Positions 7,632 to 15,300 are shown, counted from the first letter of the stretch. The stretch is 19,255 bases of DNA from Ruminococcaceae bacterium UBA1320 (GCA_002306975.1 DBTI01000069.1:3730-22984); one strand, 5' to 3'. Numbers and translations are program-made. The notes: generated by a model not told the origin, from the sequence alone.

Positions 7632-7670
7632 GGATGATTGCGTTGATTGTTAATTATAAAACAATCATCC
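7632..7670. promoter_or_regulatory. Dyad in the pgk leader, possible operator
   Basis: GGATGATTG (7632-7640) and CAATCATCC (7662-7670) are perfect reverse complements. Inside, GATTGTT (7645-7651) can instead pair with AACAATC (7660-7666), giving two mutually exclusive hairpins at the predicted 5' end of the pgk mRNA. It could be a repressor site or an RNA switch-like leader; function is inferred. Confidence 0.45.
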
Positions 7671-7676
7671 TATAAC

Positions 7677-7705
7677 ATTTTATTATATTACGCCGGCTTT
7701 TTCAA
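7677..7705 (-). promoter_or_regulatory. Promoter of the pgk-tpiA-gpmI operon
   Basis: Minus-strand TTGAAA (7705-7700), 17-base spacer, TAAAAT (7682-7677), giving a start near 7670. A TATAAT a few bases upstream of the chosen -10 is too close to this -35 but could act with another. Confidence 0.55.
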
Positions 7706-7742
7706 GCGTGTATAAGGGATTGAATGATAAATAATTATATTT

Positions 7743-8255
7743 TTAAGCTTTTTCAGCGTCCCAATCAAATTTAGTCAGCTGCCCCTGCTCTTTTAAATCG
7801 GGGTAATCCCACTGCCGCAGAACCTCATAAGCGCCGACGGCGACGGAATTTGCAAGATTTAAACTGCGTGCTTCCTCACGCATTGGCAGTCTCACGGTGG
7901 TTTCAGGGTTTTTAAGCAGCAGATCTTCCGGCAGACCCGCGGTCTCTTTTCCAAAGACAAGGTAGCACCCGTCGGGGTATTTTACTTCGGAATGAACATG
8001 TAGCGCTTTAGTTGAAAAATAATAGAACGGACCGTCATTTTTTGAAAAGAAATCGTCCAACCCATCGTAGTATGATATTTTCGCAAGAAGCCACCAATAG
8101 TCAAGACCCGCCCGTTTTAGTTTGCGATCATCTATTTTGAAACCCAGCGGCCCCACAAGATGCAGCGACGCCCCGGTTGCCGCACAGGTGCGCGCTATGT
8201 TGCCTGTGTTTTGAGGGATTTCAGGCTCTACGAGAACTATGTTAAACGACGGCAA
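7743..8255 (-). CDS. trmL: tRNA (cytidine/uridine-34 2'-O) methyltransferase, TrmL family
   Basis: SPOUT-class enzyme that 2'-O-methylates the wobble base of leucine tRNAs. It is 170 aa, close to E. coli TrmL/YibK and Bacillus CspR. N-terminal EPEIPQNTGNIARTCAATG (10-28), YLVFGKETAGLP (98-109) and the knot motif REEARSLNLANSVAVGAYE (127-144) are diagnostic. The start is a TTG at 8255: no in-frame ATG lies between the upstream stop and the conserved N-terminus, and AGGAAG lies nine bases before the TTG. Transcribed leftward upstream of pgk; the pgk promoter lies in the gap, so the two need not be co-transcribed. Confidence 0.95.
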   Translation of the reverse strand: MPSFNIVLVEPEIPQNTGNIARTCAATGASLHLVGPLGFKIDDRKLKRAGLDYWWLLAKISYYDGLDDFFSKNDGPFYYFSTKALHVHSEVKYPDGCYLVFGKETAGLPEDLLLKNPETTVRLPMREEARSLNLANSVAVGAYEVLRQWDYPDLKEQGQLTKFDWDAEKA

Positions 8256-8580
8256 TTCATCATTCTTCCTTTATGCGAAACAATTTAATTTATATATCGC
8301 GGTACTATATACAACTGAATAAATAATTAATCTATGAGCAGTTGTCTATAGGGTTCGGGCTAAACGCCAAAACGCATGCAATATAGAATAACACAATTAC
8401 TTTGTGATATCGTCAGGTGTACCAAAAGCTTGTTGAGTTATCTATAATATGCTTTTAATATAAATATGGTATGCAATCTAATTTATCTTACTATATTTTG
8501 GCCTGTTTATCAATAGTTAATGCTCCAAAAATAATACCGCGCAAAATGCACGGTATTAATATTCTCGACAATTTATAGTT
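8256..8580. other. AT-rich intergenic region upstream of trmL
   Basis: About 325 bases between the zinc-ribbon gene and trmL, both leftward. The only clear element is the terminator at 8533-8557. I see no convincing promoter for trmL, no ORF and no RNA gene. Confidence 0.5.
8533..8557 (-). terminator. Terminator of the zinc-ribbon membrane-protein gene
   Basis: Arms AATACCGCGC (8533-8542) and GCACGGTATT (8548-8557) pair with one mismatch around a five-base loop. Leftward it continues into ATTTTT, a usable U-tract, about 25 bases after the stop codon. Confidence 0.75.
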
Positions 8581-8982
8581 TTAGGTCTTTTTTACAAATT
8601 CATGTCTGCACACTGTGCAGGTTACGGCAAGCTTGCCTTTATGGCGCGGCAGGCTGAGCGTTTTTTTGCATTTCGGGCACTTGAAATAGACCGTTGTTTT
8701 ACGGTTTTTAAATTTTAAAGATTGAAAACTGAAAAATCTGCGGATTCCAACTGTGTGTTTTTTTAAAAATCGCGCTATTGCAAAAATGCAGCTTTGAAAT
8801 TTATATTGTTCCGCGCGGCGTTTGTAAACATTTTTTGAAAAGCAGCGGAACAGAGCGTATGCGATGAATAAAACGGCTATTATATATGTCCATTTTGACA
8901 GCATGAAAAGCCACGAAAAGGCGATAAGGAATACGGAAAAGCCATCTATTCCATTGCGTCCGTTAAAAATTCTTTCTATCAT
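8581..8982 (-). CDS. Small membrane protein with C-terminal zinc ribbon
   Basis: A 133-aa protein seen widely in Clostridia without an assigned function. Residues about 14-30 and 32-48 form two hydrophobic helices, a likely membrane hairpin. A basic linker (FSKNVYKRRAEQYKF and a KNRK segment) follows. The C-terminus has C102 and C105 (CPKC) and C122 and C125 (CTVC), a zinc-ribbon pair. The ATG has a GGAGG site about nine bases upstream. A leftward sigma-A promoter and a CIRCE-like operator lie immediately before it, implying HrcA heat-shock control. I do not know its role; a membrane-tethered zinc sensor or quality-control factor would be speculation. Confidence 0.85.
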   Translation of the reverse strand: MIERIFNGRNGIDGFSVFLIAFSWLFMLSKWTYIIAVLFIAYALFRCFSKNVYKRRAEQYKFQSCIFAIARFLKKHTVGIRRFFSFQSLKFKNRKTTVYFKCPKCKKTLSLPRHKGKLAVTCTVCRHEFVKKT

Positions 8983-9010
8983 TACAGAGCCTCCGTTTTT
9001 TCAAAACGCA

Positions 9011-9037
9011 TTAGCACTCCTATGGTTCAAGTGCTAA
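9011..9037. promoter_or_regulatory. CIRCE-like operator (HrcA binding site)
   Basis: TTAGCACTC (9011-9019), nine bases, AAGTGCTAA (9029-9037). The consensus CIRCE is TTAGCACTC-N9-GAGTGCTAA, so arm and spacer lengths fit with a single mismatch. It covers about +1 to +26 of the predicted leftward transcript, the usual position at groE and dnaK operons. Confidence 0.85.
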
Positions 9038-9042
9038 TTGTA

Positions 9043-9071
9043 ATATTACGAGCATTTTTGGGATTTGTCAA
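9043..9071 (-). promoter_or_regulatory. Promoter of the zinc-ribbon membrane-protein gene
   Basis: Minus-strand perfect TTGACA (9071-9066), 17-base spacer, TAATAT (9048-9043). The predicted start near 9036 is at the edge of the CIRCE-like dyad. Confidence 0.7.
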
Positions 9072-9230
9072 CACAGCTTTTGTTTTGTTTACATTTTGTT
9101 AATGATATCGTTTCGTATTTTCAAAATTTCAGGCATATTGATTTAAACCCTGAAAAGTAATACTATTAATTTGTTAAATGCTTCTATTAAAATACACTGT
9201 GACAATAACGTTTTTTGAAGGAGTAATATT

Positions 9231-10592
9231 ATGGGCACTGAGAAATTGACAGAGGCTGAAGCGTCGGAAAAAGCAAATAAGACCACTGCGGAGCTAAAAG
9301 GCAAAAAAAGCAAAAGGTTTAAAATTATCACAATCGCTGTTATTGCTGCGGCCTTTGTGGCTGTAGGTCTATACTTTATTCCCACACTGCTGCGCGCCGA
9401 GGCGACCGCTTCGCCGACTTATCCCGCAAAGACAAGCTTTAATGATGTTAACGCCAGAAGAAAACAAAACCCCAGCGATGATTTTATGAACTCGCTAAAA
9501 AAGTTTTCCGCCTCCTCCGCTTCCGTTGTGTTAAGCAACGACGAGGGTAAAAATATGCTGTATTCCCCTGTCAGCCTGTATTACGCGCTTGCGCTCTCAT
9601 CTGACGGTGCAAACGGGAAAACACAAAGTGAAATTTTAAATGCCCTTTCAATGGACGGGATCGGCGAACAGGAAATGAATAAGCAATCGGCTATTCTTTT
9701 TAATTCAATCTATCTCGACAACGAGTTAGGGCGGCTCAAGCTTGCCAATTCACTGTGGCTAAGCAAGGACATAAATTTTAACAGCAGCTTTCTTGACAAT
9801 GCCGCGAAAAATTACTACGCAAGTTCATTTGATGTTGATTTTTCTTCCCCTTCGACCGCAAAAAAAATCTCTAAATGGGCAAGTGACAACACGGGCGGCA
9901 AGCTTGGCGGAGACATTACAACCGACCCAAAAGAAGTGATGTCACTTATCAACACCGTTTATTTTTATGACCAATGGGCTGAAGCGTTTAACGCAAAAGA
10001 AACAAAAAAGGGCTCATTTAAGGCTGCAAGCGGCAGCAAAACCTGTGATTTTATGAAAAGTGGCTGCACAGGTTCTGTAGTAGTAGAAAAGGATTTTAAT
10101 GAAGCGGCGCTTGGTTTTAAAAACGGTGAATATGTGCTCTTCATTCTTCCCAACAAAGGTGTCTCTCCCGAAAAAATAATCAGCGATAAAGAAACACTCG
10201 CACGGGCGCTTGATTTTTTCAACAACAAAATATCCTTAAAATCTTATACGATAACTTATCAAATACCGAAATTCAGTTATGGCGCTTCGCTTGATTTGAA
10301 TGAATCGCTTAAAAAACTCGGTATTAATTCAGCGTTTGATAAAGCCGCGGATTTTTCAAACATTTCAAACTCAAAGCCCTTTTTTATTAACAGCGTTCAT
10401 CAAGATACCCATATAGCAATTGACGAAAAAGGCTGCGAGGCGACGGCTTATACTGAAATTGCTTATGCTGGTGCAGCACAGCCAAACGGTCATGTCGATA
10501 TGATTCTCGACCATCCTTTTATCTATGCTATTATGTGCAGCAACGGCACACCGCTCTTTGTCGGTGTTGTCAACAACCCTACGCAGAAATAA
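9231..10592 (+). CDS. Membrane-anchored serpin (serine protease inhibitor)
   Basis: A 453-aa serpin with a basic N-terminus, one hydrophobic segment (about 31-50) and an extracellular serpin body from about residue 80, so probably a signal-anchored surface or secreted inhibitor. Serpin landmarks are MLYSPVSLYYALALSSDGA (109-127), INTVYFYDQW (240-249), the hinge at E399-K400-G401 and the C-terminal signature DHPFIYAI (427-434). Counting P17 at E399 puts P1-P1' at A415-A416, suggesting elastase-like or other small-residue protease targets. P14 is Cys402 instead of the usual Thr/Ser, but the stretch after it (EATA) stays compatible with loop insertion. AAGGAG lies seven bases before the ATG. It diverges from the CIRCE-controlled gene. 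Confidence 0.93.
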   Translation: MGTEKLTEAEASEKANKTTAELKGKKSKRFKIITIAVIAAAFVAVGLYFIPTLLRAEATASPTYPAKTSFNDVNARRKQNPSDDFMNSLKKFSASSASVVLSNDEGKNMLYSPVSLYYALALSSDGANGKTQSEILNALSMDGIGEQEMNKQSAILFNSIYLDNELGRLKLANSLWLSKDINFNSSFLDNAAKNYYASSFDVDFSSPSTAKKISKWASDNTGGKLGGDITTDPKEVMSLINTVYFYDQWAEAFNAKETKKGSFKAASGSKTCDFMKSGCTGSVVVEKDFNEAALGFKNGEYVLFILPNKGVSPEKIISDKETLARALDFFNNKISLKSYTITYQIPKFSYGASLDLNESLKKLGINSAFDKAADFSNISNSKPFFINSVHQDTHIAIDEKGCEATAYTEIAYAGAAQPNGHVDMILDHPFIYAIMCSNGTPLFVGVVNNPTQK

Positions 10593-10606
10593 AGTCCCCG
10601 CATTCC

Positions 10607-10636
10607 TTGCGATATCCGCCCTTAATTTGCTATAAT
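10607..10636 (+). promoter_or_regulatory. Promoter of the thioesterase gene
   Basis: TATAAT (10631-10636) with extended -10 TG (10628-10629) and TTGCGA 18 bases upstream (10607-10612). Transcription would begin near 10643, a short leader before the gene. Confidence 0.65.
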
Positions 10637-10676
10637 AACCTTATATAGAAGAACGGATATGAAGGAACGGAGAATT

Positions 10677-11153
10677 ATGAATAATATAAACGGAAGAACC
10701 CCAAATGAAACTGTATCGGTAATGACGGAGCTTGTACTGCCCGCCCAGGCGAACCTTTTGGGTAACCTGCTTGGCGGGCAGCTTGTGCATCTGATGGATA
10801 TTGCGGGCGCGCTCACCTGCCGCAGACATTCCGGCGGCGAAGTTGCCACGGTAGCAATTGATAAGCTTGAATTTAAGCACCCCGTTAAAGTTGGTGAAAT
10901 CATCACCGTTACTTCTAAAATGATTTGGGCGGGGCACACCTCCATGAAGGTTCGTATAGAAGTCGGCGCAGAGGATATAAAAAATCACACTTCAATACTC
11001 ACAAACACAGCCAGTTTAACATTTGTCGCTTTGGGCGAAGACGGAAAGCCAACCGCTATCCCTCCCCTACTGCCGCAAACAGATGTGGAAATTGCCGCTT
11101 TTGAAAAGGAACAAAAGCGCTACCTTGCAAAAAAAGAAAAAAGCAAAAATTGA
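10677..11153 (+). CDS. Acyl-CoA thioesterase, hotdog fold (YciA/BACH type)
   Basis: Hydrolyses acyl-CoA to free acid and CoA; cytosolic, single hotdog domain, 158 aa from this start. LPAQANLLGNLLGGQLVHLMDIAGAL contains the conserved GG-x-L and the catalytic-type Asp in LMDIAG; VDFLHP-type beta strands appear as IDKLEFKHPVKVGE. The highly charged tail (KEQKRYLAKKEKSKN) is typical of the Firmicutes versions. The frame is open from an ATG at 10659, but AAGGA and CGGAG lie at useful distances before the ATG at 10677, which I prefer. It has its own extended -10 promoter and a terminator at 11246-11284. Confidence 0.9.
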   Translation: MNNINGRTPNETVSVMTELVLPAQANLLGNLLGGQLVHLMDIAGALTCRRHSGGEVATVAIDKLEFKHPVKVGEIITVTSKMIWAGHTSMKVRIEVGAEDIKNHTSILTNTASLTFVALGEDGKPTAIPPLLPQTDVEIAAFEKEQKRYLAKKEKSKN

Positions 11154-11245
11154 GATCAAACCTTTTAAAGCAATTAATATATACGCGATTTGGCATATAA
11201 TAAGCATGTATTCCCGCGAAATTAAACACACAGTCAATCAACGGC

Positions 11246-11284
11246 TGCCTCTTTGATCGTGATAACCGTCAAGGCAATTTTTTA
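11246..11284 (+). terminator. Terminator of the thioesterase gene
   Basis: TGCCT..TTTGA (11246-11256) pairs with TCAAGGCA (11269-11276) with a small bulge, followed at once by ATTTTTTA. It stands about 95 bases after the stop. Confidence 0.6.
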
Positions 11285-11346
11285 TTTTCTTCCCCGCTTT
11301 TGCGTGAAAGAAATTGCTGAATGATAACCGTGTGCTTAACCCTTGC

Positions 11347-11352
11347 TATAGT
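11347..11352 (+). promoter_or_regulatory. Extended -10 site before the AmmeMemoRadiSam genes
   Basis: TTGCTATAGT is close to the extended -10 pattern seen at other genes in this window (TG at 11344-11345, TATAGT at 11347-11352). No good -35 is visible. A transcript from here would carry the 11384-11412 hairpin in its leader. Confidence 0.35.
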
Positions 11353-11383
11353 GATTATAGTGAAAAAATGAAACTCAGGGCGT

Positions 11384-11412
11384 GTTTCTCCCCGCCTCCG
11401 GCGGGGAGAAAC
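11384..11412 (+). other. Perfect GC-rich leader hairpin
   Basis: GTTTCTCCCCGCC (11384-11396) pairs perfectly with GGCGGGGAGAAAC (11400-11412) over 13 bp with a three-base loop. A T-run (CCTTTTTT) comes only about ten bases later, so it is not a standard terminator; it could be an attenuator, an RNA stability element or a dispersed palindrome. Confidence 0.6.
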
Positions 11413-11468
11413 AAATACAATTCCTTTTTTAAAATTTCTGTAGGGAATAAATAATGATTTGAAAGGCA

Positions 11469-12917
11469 GTGGCTGCATTGTCGGAAAAATATGGCGTTTG
11501 CGCCGGCTTTTTGATGCCGCATCCCCCTGTTATCATCCCGGAGGTAGGGAAAGGCCGTGAAAATGAGGCGGCGGCTACACTCTCGTCTTTGGGGCATATC
11601 GCGCAGGACGCGCAGAATCTCGCCCCCGATACGGTTGTTGTTCTATCGCCGCACGCGCCCCTGTTCAGCGATTATATTTTTATGTATGATTCATCTGAAC
11701 TTGAGGGCAGCTTCGAGCAATTCGGAGCGCCACAGGTAAAGCTCAGCTTTACGCAGGACGATGTGTTGAGAAATGAGATAGAGCGCCTTATTCACCGTGA
11801 GGGCATGCCCGGCGGCTCGCTGAGCGATACCGAAATGCACCGCCATAAGATATCTGACAGCCTTGACCACGGCGTTCTTGTTCCGCTTTATTTTTTTACG
11901 TCAAAATATAAAACGGCAAAACTCGTCGCGATGTCATGCTCCGGTCTTGATATGCAGAGCCTTTACAAGCTGGGCATGCTGATCCGTGAAGCCGCGATAT
12001 CAACAAAGCGAAATATCTGCATTATTGCAAGCGGCGACATGTCACACAAAGTTAACGACAAAAGCCCTTATGGCGCATGCCCCGAGGGCGCGCAGTTTGA
12101 CCGCCTTGTATACGACTGCCTTGTTACCGGCGACATCCCCGCGCTGCTGTCAATAGACACCGGCGTGCGTGACAAATCAGCCGAATGCGGCTACCGCTCA
12201 CTTGTTATTCTTTGCGGCGCTTTTGACGGTGAAAAACCGCTGACCGAGTCGTTATCTTTTGAAGCGCCTTTCGGCATCGGCTATTGTGTTGCAAAATTTT
12301 TGCACTCTGATGAAGAAGCGGGAAACGCATTTGACGCGGCACATAAAAAGATTGAACGTAAAAACGAGAACCCATATGTTGCGATTGCCCGGGCAACGCT
12401 CGAAAACTATGTAAAAAATAAAAGTGTGCCCTTGCTTGAACAATTTTCGGAATATAAAAATATCTCTACGCTATTTAATGCAAAGGCCGGCGTTTTTGTT
12501 TCACTCAAAAAATTTGGTGAGCTTCGCGGCTGTATCGGAACTACCGCAGCTGTTGAAGGCTGCGTCGCGTCGGAAATAATCAATAACGCGATAAGCGCGG
12601 GAACACGCGACCCGCGGTTTGAACCTGTGACCTTGGACGAACTTGATTTTATCGAATACAGTGTCGATGTGCTGTCCTCACCCGCTCCCGCCAAATTGTT
12701 GGAGCTTGACCCAAAGCGTTTCGGGGTTATTGTAAAAAGCGGAAGGCATTCCGGCTTGCTGCTGCCCGACCTTGAGGGCGTAGATACAGTCGATGACCAG
12801 CTGTCTATCGCCTGCCGCAAGGCGGGAATAGACCCGGATGAACACTTTGACATCTTTAAATTCACCGTTACACGCCACAGTGCAAAACAAGAGAGCACCG
12901 AAAACGCGGGTCAATGA
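11469..12917 (+). CDS. AmmeMemoRadiSam system fused Memo-like + AMMECR1 protein (B and A components)
   Basis: A 482-aa two-domain fusion. Residues 1-280 are the Memo/class III extradiol dioxygenase-like domain (component B): H18 in MPHPPVIIPEVG, H62 in VLSPHAP, H134 in LDHGVLVPLYF and GDMSHK (H193) are candidate metal ligands. Residues 300-470 are the AMMECR1 domain (component A) with the signature LRGCIGT (352-358) and RDPRFEPV. These parts co-occur with a dedicated radical SAM enzyme in the uncharacterised AmmeMemoRadiSam system; that gene follows with a 4-base ATGA overlap. The start is uncertain: GTG at 11469 is too close to AAAGG (11462-11466), and a TTG at 11478 is better spaced, so nine bases may need trimming. 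Domain calls are strong; no reaction is known to me. Confidence 0.9.
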   Translation: MAALSEKYGVCAGFLMPHPPVIIPEVGKGRENEAAATLSSLGHIAQDAQNLAPDTVVVLSPHAPLFSDYIFMYDSSELEGSFEQFGAPQVKLSFTQDDVLRNEIERLIHREGMPGGSLSDTEMHRHKISDSLDHGVLVPLYFFTSKYKTAKLVAMSCSGLDMQSLYKLGMLIREAAISTKRNICIIASGDMSHKVNDKSPYGACPEGAQFDRLVYDCLVTGDIPALLSIDTGVRDKSAECGYRSLVILCGAFDGEKPLTESLSFEAPFGIGYCVAKFLHSDEEAGNAFDAAHKKIERKNENPYVAIARATLENYVKNKSVPLLEQFSEYKNISTLFNAKAGVFVSLKKFGELRGCIGTTAAVEGCVASEIINNAISAGTRDPRFEPVTLDELDFIEYSVDVLSSPAPAKLLELDPKRFGVIVKSGRHSGLLLPDLEGVDTVDDQLSIACRKAGIDPDEHFDIFKFTVTRHSAKQESTENAGQ

Positions 12918-13783
12918 AAATGCAGCTTTATAAAGCAAGACACTATGAAAAAAGTGAAAACGGCGCTGTAAAATGCACCTTGTGCCCGAACGGATGCGTA
13001 ATTGTTGACGGGGAAACCGGCAAATGCCTTGTACGCAAGAACCTGAACGGCGAGCTTTTCGCGGAAGGATACGGCAGAATAACCTCGATTGCGCTTGACC
13101 CGATCGAGAAAAAACCGCTGCGCATGTTCTGCCCGGGCAGCATGATTTTGTCAGTCGGAAGCTATGGCTGCAGTTTCAATTGCAGCTTTTGTCAAAACTA
13201 CAGAATATCTCAGGAAAAGACTGTGTTTAAAGAAGTTTCACCCCGGCAGCTAGTAGATATCGCGCTTGACGCAAAGTGTGAAGGCAATATCGGCATAGCT
13301 TTCACTTATAACGAGCCGCTCACGGCATTTGAGTATGTTTATGACTGCGCAAAGCTTGCAAGAAGCAGCGGTCTTAAAACTGTGCTTGTGACAAACGGAT
13401 ATATCACTAAAGAACCGATGTCAGAGCTTTTGCCTTATATTGACGCGATGAATATTGATTTGAAAGCGTTTACAAACGATTATTACCGCAAATTATGCGG
13501 CGGGAGCCTTGAACCTGTTAAAGAAACTATAGCGTTATGTGCAAAATCATGCCATGTCGAAGTTACTACGCTTGTTATTCCAGGCTTGAATGATTCCGAA
13601 AATGAGATTGGGGAAATCTCGTCGTTTTTAGCTTCGCTTTCACCGGATATTCCGCTGCATTTGTCACGGCACCATCCCGATTTTCACATGACAGAGCCTG
13701 CCCCTATCACCCGCGAAAGACTATTTTCGCTTGCGGATATCGCAAGGCATCATCTTAAAAATGTTTTCTGCGGAAACTGCTGA
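12914..13783 (+). CDS. AmmeMemoRadiSam system radical SAM enzyme
   Basis: A 289-aa radical SAM protein. C86, C90 and C93 in YGCSFNCSFCQNYRIS form the CxxxCxxC cluster motif, with GIAFTYNEPL and VLVTNGYI as later barrel motifs. An N-terminal cysteine set (C21, C24, C28, C38) and the motif ALDPIEKKPL are typical of this pyruvate-formate-lyase-activase-related subgroup. The C-terminus ends in FCGNC (C286, C289), short compared with versions carrying an extra zinc-ribbon tail. The ATG overlaps the Memo-AMMECR1 stop by four bases, so translation is probably coupled and both act in one pathway. An ATG two codons later is also possible. The substrate is unknown. Confidence 0.92.
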   Translation: MKMQLYKARHYEKSENGAVKCTLCPNGCVIVDGETGKCLVRKNLNGELFAEGYGRITSIALDPIEKKPLRMFCPGSMILSVGSYGCSFNCSFCQNYRISQEKTVFKEVSPRQLVDIALDAKCEGNIGIAFTYNEPLTAFEYVYDCAKLARSSGLKTVLVTNGYITKEPMSELLPYIDAMNIDLKAFTNDYYRKLCGGSLEPVKETIALCAKSCHVEVTTLVIPGLNDSENEIGEISSFLASLSPDIPLHLSRHHPDFHMTEPAPITRERLFSLADIARHHLKNVFCGNC

Positions 13784-13846
13784 GTTTATATCCGACTTAC
13801 AAATTCTGATCAATTGTTATTTCAATTAGAACGGAATAACAAACGA

Positions 13847-13875
13847 TTCCGCTATAATTTTGTTATTGTTAGAAT
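13847..13875 (+). promoter_or_regulatory. Promoter of the RlmCD-type gene
   Basis: TAGAAT (13870-13875) with extended -10 TG (13867-13868), 17 bases after TTCCGC (13847-13852). The 42-base stretch 13834-13875 matches 391-432 before the aminotransferase at 31 positions without gaps. CGGAAT/ATTCCG (13832-13851) forms a dyad over the -35, and a TATAAT at 13853-13858 is an alternative -10. Confidence 0.5.
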
Positions 13876-13886
13876 AAGAGGGTTTT

Positions 13887-15257
13887 ATGGAACTGAAGAA
13901 AAACATGCAGATAGAAATCGAAATAACCGGAACTACACACGACGGCAGCGGAGTGGGGCGGTATGAAGACTTTGTGGTTTTCGTGCCGGCCTGTGCCGAA
14001 GGTGAGACAGTTAAGGTTCACATACTCAACGTCAAAAAAAACCTCGCGTTTGCAAAGCTGATTGAGATAATAAAGCCCAGCACCAAACGAATAAACCCAG
14101 ACTGCCCTGTATATCTGAAATGCGGAGGCTGTGTTTTTCGCCATATATCCTACGATGAGGAGCTGCGCGTAAAATATCAGCGTGTCGGTGATACGCTTAA
14201 AAAAATTGGCGGACTTGATGTTTTTCCCGAAGAAATTCTGGGCAGCGCCGAAATAGAAGGCTACCGCAACAAGGCGCAATATCCTGTCGGTTATGACACG
14301 GACGGAAAGGTCACCGCCGGATTTTTCGCTGCTCACAGCCACAGAATCGTCAGCTGCCTTTCGTGCAAGTTGCAGCCGCCCATTTTTGAAGAGATACTTA
14401 AAACCGTTGTGAAATGGATGAATGAAAATTTGATCGCGCCTTATATTGAGCAAACAGGAAAAGGCATTGTCCGCCATGTTTTTATTCGCAGAGCGCCGGC
14501 AACTAAACAAACTGTTGTCTGCCTTGTTATAAACGGCAGCGCTAATTCCCTACCCTGCACCGACATGCTGATCGCGTCACTAAAAGCAGTTTCGGCAGAC
14601 ATAACCGGAATCGCACTTAATATTAACACCGAACGCACGAACGTCATCATGGGCAGAAAATGCGTAACTCTTTATGGCAGCGATCGGATAACCGATATTC
14701 TCGGCGGGATCAAATATGAAATTTCTCCGCTCTCTTTTTATCAAGTCAACAGCGCACAGGCGGCGCGCCTTTATTCAATTGCCAGAAACTTCGCAGGTTT
14801 AACAAGGGATAATACACTGCTTGATATGTACTGCGGTGCGGGCACAATCGGGCTTTTTATGGCACAGGATGTAAAGACGGTTGTGGGTGTGGAGGTTGTG
14901 CCGCAGGCTGTTGACGACGCCAAACGCAATGCTGCCATAAACGGGATCTCAAACGCTGAACTCATATGCGCTGACGCTGGCGAAGCGGCAAAACGGCTGC
15001 TTTCCGAAGGTATTCGACCGGATGTCGTTGTGCTCGACCCGCCGCGCAAAGGGTGCGACGCTTTGACAATTGACTCCGTTGTTGCAATGGAACCAGAGCG
15101 CGTTGTTTATGTTTCCTGTGACCCCGCGACCCTTGCACGCGACTTAAAAATTTTTTCGCAAAAAGGCTATAAATGTGAGCGGGTGAAAGCTGTCGACCTG
15201 TTCCCGCGCACGGAGCACGTTGAGACGGTAGTATTGATGTCAAGGGTAAAAGATTGA
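13887..15257 (+). CDS. rlmD: 23S rRNA (uracil-C5)-methyltransferase, RlmCD/RlmD family
   Basis: SAM-dependent TrmA-superfamily enzyme making 5-methyluridine in 23S rRNA (U1939, and in many Firmicutes also U747). It is 456 aa. Residues 1-62 are a TRAM RNA-binding domain. C73, C79 and C82 (CPVYLKCGGC), with a Cys near 157-160, form the iron-sulfur site. The catalytic domain has LLDMYCGAGTIGLF (311-324) for SAM, VVLDPPRKG (381-389), the nucleophile C411 in YVSCDPATLARD and E446 in TEHVETV. A GAGGG ribosome site precedes the ATG. Firmicutes genomes often carry several paralogues of this family, so U1939 versus U747 specificity is not settled. It follows the AmmeMemoRadiSam genes but has its own promoter. 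Confidence 0.93.
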   Translation: MELKKNMQIEIEITGTTHDGSGVGRYEDFVVFVPACAEGETVKVHILNVKKNLAFAKLIEIIKPSTKRINPDCPVYLKCGGCVFRHISYDEELRVKYQRVGDTLKKIGGLDVFPEEILGSAEIEGYRNKAQYPVGYDTDGKVTAGFFAAHSHRIVSCLSCKLQPPIFEEILKTVVKWMNENLIAPYIEQTGKGIVRHVFIRRAPATKQTVVCLVINGSANSLPCTDMLIASLKAVSADITGIALNINTERTNVIMGRKCVTLYGSDRITDILGGIKYEISPLSFYQVNSAQAARLYSIARNFAGLTRDNTLLDMYCGAGTIGLFMAQDVKTVVGVEVVPQAVDDAKRNAAINGISNAELICADAGEAAKRLLSEGIRPDVVVLDPPRKGCDALTIDSVVAMEPERVVYVSCDPATLARDLKIFSQKGYKCERVKAVDLFPRTEHVETVVLMSRVKD

Positions 15258-15300
15258 ATGTACGGAAAACCCAGTAAATAAGCCATTTCTGTGTTTTTGA

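Larger units (their letters stand above)
11154..11468. other. Intergenic region before the AmmeMemoRadiSam genes
   Basis: About 315 bases holding the thioesterase terminator, an extended -10 promoter-like site near 11347 and a perfect GC-rich hairpin at 11384-11412. TGATAACCGT occurs twice (11260 and 11322). No ORF or RNA gene is convincing. Confidence 0.6.

Noticed and set aside
9132..9165. Sporulation sigma (E/G-type) promoter before the serpin
   Set aside because: GGCATATT and AATACTA resemble the boxes individually but the spacing is wrong for either factor.
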